A DNA stretch of 43,760 nucleotides from Chlamydiota bacterium (GTDB lineage Bacteria; Chlamydiota; Chlamydiia; Chlamydiales; Rhabdochlamydiaceae), in NCBI GenBank assembly GCA_013286675.1, contig JABDFE010000006.1, forward strand, positions 1-43,760, read 5' to 3'. Shown here piece by piece: positions 38,836-43,760 of this stretch. Both the position numbers and the translations under genes were made by a program. Position 1 is the first letter of the stretch. Each line of letters begins with the position of its first letter. The notes beneath the pieces are model-generated. The model was given only the letters and a program-made list of their open reading frames with translations. It was not told the DNA's origin and made no database searches.

Positions 38836-39489
38836 TTAAAGATCTGCTTTAAAATATGCCTGGTAATCGACAGCAAAGCCTGCAAAGACTTTAATGATTG
38901 CAGGATCAATCGCATCAGTATCATAAATAGCTACATCCCAATGGTCGACTTCATCTCTCACAAACTTTCTCGTTAGCCGAGCAATAATGTGATTTGTTCT
39001 TTCTGGATGAACAATCGCTATCCCTGCATTTTCTTGCTCCATATAAGCAATGCCTACGCGTGCCCCATGCTTATCGTAAATGCTGTACTTGGCAGATTCG
39101 GATGTCACGACCTGTCCATCAATCACACCTATGACGTTGCCAGCTGTGTCGTAGATATCAAACTCAGCTCCCCAAGCGCGAAATAAGCCTAAGCAAAAAA
39201 TCCTTGAGATCCCCGTCGCAATCCATTCTCCATCCTTGTTGTAGACATCATAAGAGTCTCTGAGCGGCCAGAACGGTCTCAGCTTGCTCTTTTCAACCCT
39301 ACCATGAGGATTTCCATGCGAGTAGACTTCAAAAACAGTCGAAAATCGATAGCTTTTCTGATGAATTGAGAACTTATAGGTATTGTGGTCGTGATGACCA
39401 TGATGGTGACGGTGATGCTCTATATCACATTCCGCACGTCCTACCAGGATTGCAAAACATAAAGCTAAAAAAATGCAGCACGATTTCAT
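38836..39489 (-). CDS. Exported LURP-one/tubby-like fold protein with His cluster
   Basis: The 217-residue protein (ATG 39489, with GGAGG 6 nt upstream) has a signal peptide (M-K-S-C-C-I-F-L-A-L-C-F-A-I-L-V-G-R-A). A His cluster follows immediately (E-H-H-R-H-H-H-G-H-H-D-H). Repeated strand-turn units come next: Y-D-V-Y-N-K-D-G-E, F-D-I-Y-D-T-A-G-N-V-I-G, Y-S-I-Y-D-K-H-G-A-R-V-G and V-A-I-Y-D-T-D. These 'Y-D-x-x-G' hairpin repeats resemble the LURP-one/YxjI/tubby-like beta-barrel. The His cluster echoes the His-rich protein at 37332. Function is unknown; the fold assignment is tentative. Confidence 0.6.
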   Translation of the reverse strand: MKSCCIFLALCFAILVGRAECDIEHHRHHHGHHDHNTYKFSIHQKSYRFSTVFEVYSHGNPHGRVEKSKLRPFWPLRDSYDVYNKDGEWIATGISRIFCLGLFRAWGAEFDIYDTAGNVIGVIDGQVVTSESAKYSIYDKHGARVGIAYMEQENAGIAIVHPERTNHIIARLTRKFVRDEVDHWDVAIYDTDAIDPAIIKVFAGFAVDYQAYFKADL

Positions 39490-39535
39490 AAAAACCTCCA
39501 TTTTGAAGGAGCTATCTTAAACTTTTTCTTTGAAA

Positions 39536-39565
39536 TTGCAACCTTTGATTTTTCTTATCTATAAT
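39536..39565 (+). promoter_or_regulatory. Promoter of the AlkD-like gene
   Basis: TTGCAA (39536-39541), an 18-bp spacer, then a consensus TATAAT (39560-39565). A start point 7 nt on would fall on the A of ATG 39572, implying a leaderless message. Confidence 0.55.
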
Positions 39566-39571
39566 ATGCAA

Positions 39572-40240
39572 ATGATCAAAGACCTTGAAAAACTTTTCAA
39601 AACCGCAGCAGACCCAGAAATCGCCGTGAAGCAATCGGCTTATATGCGAAATCTATTCCCTTATTTGGGCCTGACTAAACCTCAGCGAGAAATCCTAGAA
39701 AAAGAGATTTTTAAGAAAACTGAAGTTCAAAATCTTGCCACGCTGCAAAAAATCCTCTTAGATCTCTGGAAACAAGAACCTCGAGAATTCCAATATACTG
39801 CTCTTTGTTTTGCTCAAAAACATCGTAAAATGCTGACCCCTGAAATCATGCCAACGCTCGAAACGATGATCCGGAATAAATCGTGGTGGGATACAGTCGA
39901 TACAATCGCGCCCAACTTCGTCGGGCATCTTGTGAAAACACATCCTGAGCTCAGCCGCGTGATGGATCAGTGGATTGAAGATCCGTATCTTTGGATCCGT
40001 AGAGCTGCACTCCTGCATCAACTCCGCTGGAAAAAAGAGACCGATGAAGAAAAACTCTTTGGCATGTGCCAAAAGACTATGCACGAGAAGGATTTTTTCA
40101 TCCGCAAGGCCATCGGCTGGGTCTTGAGGGAATATTCCAAAACCAATCCTAAAGCTGTGAAAAAATTCATCATCCTTCATCAAATACGACTGAGCAACCT
40201 CTCGATCCGAGAAGGCAGCAAATACCTCGACAATTTTTAA
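39572..40240 (+). CDS. AlkD-like DNA alkylation repair protein
   Basis: The 222-residue protein consists of HEAT-like helical repeats, as in AlkD glycosylases. Signature segments are Y-M-R-N-L-F-P-Y-L-G, N-K-S-W-W-D-T-V-D-T-I-A (Trp and Asp of the active site) and P-Y-L-W-I-R-R-A-A-L-L-H-Q-L (catalytic-site Arg). AlkD enzymes excise 3- and 7-alkyl purines without base flipping. The start was set at ATG 39572 (or 39566), because the region upstream looks like promoter rather than coding DNA. It complements Ada, Tag and the AlkB-like gene elsewhere in the window. Confidence 0.9.
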   Translation: MIKDLEKLFKTAADPEIAVKQSAYMRNLFPYLGLTKPQREILEKEIFKKTEVQNLATLQKILLDLWKQEPREFQYTALCFAQKHRKMLTPEIMPTLETMIRNKSWWDTVDTIAPNFVGHLVKTHPELSRVMDQWIEDPYLWIRRAALLHQLRWKKETDEEKLFGMCQKTMHEKDFFIRKAIGWVLREYSKTNPKAVKKFIILHQIRLSNLSIREGSKYLDNF

Positions 40241-40253
40241 TCCATCTGGTGAA

Positions 40254-40682
40254 ATGTCCCTTATGATTTGGAAAACTCCCGTCACAATCGAAGAGCTGGA
40301 AAAAAGATGTGTAAACACCTTTGTCTCTCATCTGAAAATCGTCTTTACCGAAGTGGGTGATGACTATTTAAAAGCAGAGATGCCCATCGGCCCCTACTTG
40401 ATGCAGCCGATGGGCATTATGCATGGAGGAGTCTCTTGCAGCTTAGCTGAAACAGTCGGCAGCGCAGCAGCAAATTATTGCGTCGATATCAAGACAGAGT
40501 GCTGTGTCGGCCTCGATATCAATACCAATCATATCCGACCTGTCACCTCTGGAATCCTTACCGCAACAGCTAAACCGTATCATCTTGGGAAAAAAACCCA
40601 AGTCTGGTCCATCGAGATCCACGACGATCAAAACAACCTGGTTTCAGTCACGCGTTTAACAATGATGACCCTTAAAAGGTAG
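40254..40682 (+). CDS. Hotdog-fold thioesterase, PaaI/MenI-like
   Basis: The 142-residue protein has the hotdog signature M-Q-P-M-G-I-M-H-G-G-V-S-C-S-L-A-E-T-V-G. In it H-G-G and the downstream Glu match acyl-CoA thioesterases of the PaaI/1,4-dihydroxy-2-naphthoyl-CoA type. A later N-H-I-R-P-V-T-S-G-I-L and V-T-R-L-T-M-M complete the fold. It hydrolyses an acyl-CoA; the natural substrate is unknown. It lies 13 bp after the AlkD gene and 5 bp before the next gene, apparently in one operon. Confidence 0.87.
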   Translation: MSLMIWKTPVTIEELEKRCVNTFVSHLKIVFTEVGDDYLKAEMPIGPYLMQPMGIMHGGVSCSLAETVGSAAANYCVDIKTECCVGLDINTNHIRPVTSGILTATAKPYHLGKKTQVWSIEIHDDQNNLVSVTRLTMMTLKR

Positions 40683-40687
40683 AACCT

Positions 40688-41791
40688 ATGAAGAGATTTT
40701 TGGTGCTGATTGTCATTTTGTTTGCAACTATCCAAAGTTGGGCAGAAAAGTATGATACGATTTTTATCTTGCAGGATGCCGGTGAGACCAATGCTCTTCT
40801 TCCCGTCATAGAAAAATACGCCCAAAACAATGAAAACTTCTTAGTGCTGACAGCAGGACAAGCAACAGAAACCTTAAGTCAAAAAATCAGCCTCAAGAAC
40901 AAAACCATTTCTTTTGATCAAGTCGGCACACTTGAGAAAATCGATAAAGCCTGGAAAAGAGACGAAAAAATCTCTGAAGAGAGCCTCAAAAAGATCACCG
41001 CAACAATCGAGGCTAAAAAAGTCGTATCAGGAGTCGCTTTTGCGTTCCACGGCCAGCTCCTTGATGCTTACAAAACCAGTCAAACATTTGCCTACTGGGA
41101 CAATATCAATCTTGAAGGGACAGATCCTTACTTTCAAACCGCTCAAAATGTCGCAAAAAGTGCTAATCATCTTTTAGTCCCCTCAAGAGCTTTCAAAAAT
41201 GCCTATCCTCTTGCGGATGTCGTAGGACATCCTTCCTATGAACTCTGGAAACAGCAGCTCAGTGGAATTCAGACTCTGACTGTCCATGCCAAACTCCCTT
41301 TTACGCTTCGATCTCCTGTCATTGTCTTTCTCGGAGGAACCGGTGCAGAATATGATGAGGCATTCAAAGAGTTCCTAACTATTGCCGAAGATCTTAAAGG
41401 CTACACTATTTTAATCGCTGCCCATCCAAAATTTGAAGGCCTTGTCGAGAAAAAGGAAATGGAAAAACATTCTCTTTCCAACATCCATGTCATCGAAAAA
41501 GCCTGGAATATCTCTTCTATGGAAGCGATTGTCATTGCCGATCATGTGATCTGCCATAAGTCAACAACCGGGATCAATGCCGCAGTTAGCGGCAAGTCTG
41601 TAATCTATTTCATACCTCCTACCCAAACTTATACCAATCTCTTGATTGAAAGAGGCGGAGCGTCTGTTGCTTCCAACTTAAATGAGTTGCTAGCCGGCTT
41701 AAAAAACAAAAGATCAACCGAAAATCCTTTTCAAATTCTGAATGTCCCCGAAGGCAGCGTTGATTTAATCTATAACCTCTTACATCGATGA
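40688..41791 (+). CDS. Exported GT-B-like hypothetical protein
   Basis: The 367-residue protein begins with a signal peptide (M-K-R-F-L-V-L-I-V-I-L-F-A-T-I-Q-S-W-A). The rest alternates strands and helices like a two-Rossmann GT-B fold. V-I-V-F-L-G-G-T-G-A-E-Y starts the second domain (about 210). I-C-H-K-S-T-T-G-I-N-A-A-V-S-G-K-S-V-I-Y near residue 300 resembles the donor-site turn of epimerase or glycosyltransferase families. An exported protein of this kind is unusual because nucleotide sugars are cytosolic; it may bind rather than transfer. The assignment is weak. It overlaps the next gene by 4 bp. Confidence 0.55.
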   Translation: MKRFLVLIVILFATIQSWAEKYDTIFILQDAGETNALLPVIEKYAQNNENFLVLTAGQATETLSQKISLKNKTISFDQVGTLEKIDKAWKRDEKISEESLKKITATIEAKKVVSGVAFAFHGQLLDAYKTSQTFAYWDNINLEGTDPYFQTAQNVAKSANHLLVPSRAFKNAYPLADVVGHPSYELWKQQLSGIQTLTVHAKLPFTLRSPVIVFLGGTGAEYDEAFKEFLTIAEDLKGYTILIAAHPKFEGLVEKKEMEKHSLSNIHVIEKAWNISSMEAIVIADHVICHKSTTGINAAVSGKSVIYFIPPTQTYTNLLIERGGASVASNLNELLAGLKNKRSTENPFQILNVPEGSVDLIYNLLHR

Positions 41792-42561
41792 GCGACGAAA
41801 AAAGGCTTTTCTTTGCTGCTGAACTGACCGCCGTCTGGCCAGAGCACCTTCCTTCCGGCAGAGTCCTAGCTGAAGAAAACCGGCACATGACTTTAGTGTT
41901 CTTAGGGCTGACTTCGCCTTCAAAACTTTTAGAAAAAACAATTCCTCTTCCCACCTTCGATATCGGCCCTGCAAGTTATTCGACCAAATGGATCTTTCTT
42001 CCGAATGAACAAGAAGCCCGTGTTATTGCAGCTGAAACTGCCTCTCTGGGCACGCTTCTTGCCTATCAACAAATTTTAGCTCAGCGGAATCCTTCCCATG
42101 ACTCACGCCCCTTCTTTCCGCACATTACCCTTGCCCGAGGCCCCCTCGATGTCGAAGCATGGAAAAAAATTCCCTGCGAAATCCCTTTCTATATCCGCTC
42201 CATAGCCCTCATGGAAAGTTTAGGGCATTCTCACTACCAGCCTCTCTGGAGACATCGACTCATCCCTCCTTTTGCCGAAATCGAACACACAGCCGATATC
42301 GCCTTTATTATCCGCGGATCGGACTTTTACGAACTTTTTTTCCATGCGCAAGTTGCACTCTCTTTTAAATTTCCTTCTCTTGTCGCTTATCTTTTAAAAG
42401 AGAAAAATTTTCCCTCTTTAGACACCGTGATTGCAGCTCTCAATGAAGTCGTTGCCAGAGCAGATCTTGACATCGGGGTTCCTTTCAAAGCCGTGAGCTA
42501 TCATGATGAACTCTCCTATCATTCAAATCATTTAGAATGGAAGATGATTGTCGATGTCTAA
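41788..42561 (+). CDS. ThpR (RNA cyclic phosphodiesterase) fused to archease
   Basis: The 257-residue protein joins two RNA-repair modules. Residues about 1-165 form a 2H-phosphoesterase of the LigT/ThpR type, with the two catalytic motifs N-R-H-M-T-L-V-F-L-G (His33) and F-P-H-I-T-L-A-R (His112). The N-terminal helix region is shorter than usual. Residues about 166-257 form archease: A-E-I-E-H-T-A-D-I-A-F, then F-Y-E-L-F-F-H-A-Q-V-A-L-S, ending in H-L-E-W-K-M-I-V-D-V, with the metal-binding Asp in H-T-A-D. Archease activates RtcB guanylylation. The rtcB start overlaps this gene by 8 bp, so all three activities are co-produced. Confidence 0.85.
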   Translation: MSDEKRLFFAAELTAVWPEHLPSGRVLAEENRHMTLVFLGLTSPSKLLEKTIPLPTFDIGPASYSTKWIFLPNEQEARVIAAETASLGTLLAYQQILAQRNPSHDSRPFFPHITLARGPLDVEAWKKIPCEIPFYIRSIALMESLGHSHYQPLWRHRLIPPFAEIEHTADIAFIIRGSDFYELFFHAQVALSFKFPSLVAYLLKEKNFPSLDTVIAALNEVVARADLDIGVPFKAVSYHDELSYHSNHLEWKMIVDV

Positions 42562-43760
42562 AATGAAACAAATCGCTCCTGCAACTTATATTCTTGAACA
42601 AGAAGGTGCGATGAAAGTCCCTGGACTTGTGATCGCAACGCCTAAACTTCTTCAAGCGATGGATATCGAAGAGCCTCTCAACCAAGTCCGCAATGTCGCT
42701 TGTTTACCTGGCATTGTCGGCTACAGCATCGCCATGCCCGACATGCACTGGGGCTACGGTTTTCCCATCGGAGGCGTTGCTGCTATGGATGCAAAAACCG
42801 GCGTCATCAGTCCCGGTGGTGTCGGCTACGATATCAACTGCGGCGTCCGCTTGGCTCTAGCACCGATTCAATTCAAAGATCTGCAATCTTCTGTTAGAGA
42901 CATGCTAATCCACCGGATTTTTTCACTTGTCCCTTCTGGTGTTGGTAAAGGCCATAAGCAAAAACCCCTCACCGAAAAAGATTTCCAAAACCTTTTGCTC
43001 AGTGGCGCCAAATGGTCCGTTGAAAAAGGGTACGGCTTTGCCCGCGATCTTGATCACATCGAAAGTAGCGGCATGATCGAAGGCGCTGATCTATCTGCTG
43101 TTTCGAGTTTAGCCAAAGACCGCGGCAAGGATCAACTGGGCACCATTGGTTCTGGCAACCACTTTGTTGAAATCGGAGCGATCGAAAAGATTTTCCTTCC
43201 TAAAACTGCAGAAGCTTGGGGCGTCGAAGAGGGACAAACCTACATCCTGATCCATTCAGGCTCACGGGGATTTGGCCATCAGATCTGTCAAGACACGCTC
43301 GATGAATTTATTAAGCTTGGATTTGCGATGAGCCTCCCTGACCGGCAGCTGGTCGCAGCTCCCATTCAAAGCGAGCATGGACAAAAGTATTTCAGCGCCA
43401 TGGCTGCTGCGGCAAACTTTGCCTTCAACAACCGGCAGCAGATCCTCCATCTAGTCCGGCAAGCTTTTCAAGAAGTGCTCCACATCCCTCCAGAAAAAAT
43501 TCAGCTCCTCTACGATGTCTGCCACAATATCGCTAAATTCGAGACCCATGTTTTCAATGGAGAACAAAAACAACTCTGCGTCCATCGCAAAGGCGCAACA
43601 AGAGCTTTTGGGCCAGATGCAGAAGAGCTCTCCCCGCTTTTCCGTAAAACCGGTCAACCGGTTTTAGTCCCTGGCGATATGGGCAGAGCCAGCCATCTCA
43701 TGGCAGGCCTAGGAAATCCTCTCACCTGGAGTACTTCTTGCCACGGAGCAGGAAGAGCAC
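42554..43760 (+). CDS. rtcB: RtcB, RNA 3'-phosphate/5'-OH ligase (3' end cut by window)
   Basis: The first 402 residues are present, without a stop. All RtcB landmarks appear in order: M-P-D-M-H-W-G-Y-G-F-P-I-G-G, G-G-V-G-Y-D-I-N-C-G-V-R (Mn-binding Asp and Cys), G-S-G-N-H-F-V-E, H-S-G-S-R-G-F-G-H, V-C-H-N-I-A-K-F-E, and near the window edge S-C-H-G-A-G-R with the His that forms the GMP adduct. RtcB joins 2',3'-cyclic-phosphate or 3'-phosphate RNA ends to 5'-OH ends, in tRNA splicing or repair. The ATG overlaps the ThpR-archease gene, implying coupling. Confidence 0.95.
   Translation, partial: MSKMKQIAPATYILEQEGAMKVPGLVIATPKLLQAMDIEEPLNQVRNVACLPGIVGYSIAMPDMHWGYGFPIGGVAAMDAKTGVISPGGVGYDINCGVRLALAPIQFKDLQSSVRDMLIHRIFSLVPSGVGKGHKQKPLTEKDFQNLLLSGAKWSVEKGYGFARDLDHIESSGMIEGADLSAVSSLAKDRGKDQLGTIGSGNHFVEIGAIEKIFLPKTAEAWGVEEGQTYILIHSGSRGFGHQICQDTLDEFIKLGFAMSLPDRQLVAAPIQSEHGQKYFSAMAAAANFAFNNRQQILHLVRQAFQEVLHIPPEKIQLLYDVCHNIAKFETHVFNGEQKQLCVHRKGATRAFGPDAEELSPLFRKTGQPVLVPGDMGRASHLMAGLGNPLTWSTSCHGAGRA

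Noticed and set aside
1-43760. CRISPR array or tRNA/rRNA genes
   Set aside because: No regularly spaced direct repeats and no tRNA cloverleaf with CCA-type acceptor or rRNA-like sequence was recognised by eye.

Overview
This 43.8-kb window is an AT-leaning, gene-dense stretch of a Gram-negative, probably host-associated bacterium. No 16S rRNA gene or other decisive marker is present. The gene mix includes a cytochrome bo3 operon, a flotillin/NfeD pair, small DUF6496/DUF378/DUF3309/DUF3185-type proteins, membrane proteins resembling inclusion-membrane or effector proteins, and many DNA and RNA repair genes. This fits an environmental chlamydia of amoebae (Parachlamydiales) best. A gammaproteobacterial amoeba symbiont is the main alternative. 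The assignment is an inference at roughly even odds or slightly better. Layout: 1-2.2 kb holds a truncated GNAT gene and an overlapping ada-tag alkylation-repair operon. 2.2-6.6 kb holds an ABC-F ATPase, an unusual RRM-GIY-YIG fusion, DinD, and a divergent DraRnl/Rnl5-like RNA ligase. 6.6-17.9 kb is an accessory region bounded by two paralogous AbiE (type IV toxin-antitoxin) modules. Between the modules lie a small phage-like operon (metallophosphoesterase and two small proteins), a SEC-C protein, a frameshifted SnoaL gene, LtrA, an SDR, and an exported methyltransferase/amine-oxidase pair. The second AbiE module is the highlight: its antitoxin carries a C-terminal trypsin-like protease domain with a recognisable His-Asp-Ser triad. 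18-24.3 kb carries small membrane or basic proteins and a padR regulator split by an IS110-family (IS1111-type) element. The 3' non-coding part of that element contains bridge-RNA-like loops that match both the padR target and the element ends. This stretch also holds two large palindromic elements, a stand-alone LigD phosphoesterase, an AlkB-like dioxygenase, a MerR/TipAS regulator with a 19-bp-spacer promoter, and an 11-cysteine mini-lipoprotein. 24.3-30.3 kb is cyoABCDE (terminal oxidase and haem O synthase) plus an MFS transporter. 30.5-39.5 kb carries NfeD and flotillin, small membrane proteins, a DipZ-type CcdA-thioredoxin protein, two Inc-like membrane proteins, an outer-membrane barrel and two secreted His-rich proteins. 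39.5-43.8 kb carries AlkD (probably leaderless), a hotdog thioesterase, an exported GT-B-like protein, a ThpR-archease fusion and the RNA ligase RtcB, cut by the window edge. Two themes recur. The first is repair of alkylated nucleic acid: Ada, Tag, an AlkB-like dioxygenase and AlkD. The second is RNA cutting and sealing: RRM-GIY-YIG, an Rnl5-like ligase, ThpR-archease and RtcB. No tRNA, rRNA or CRISPR array was seen. Functional statements rest on reading motifs by eye; no database search was run.
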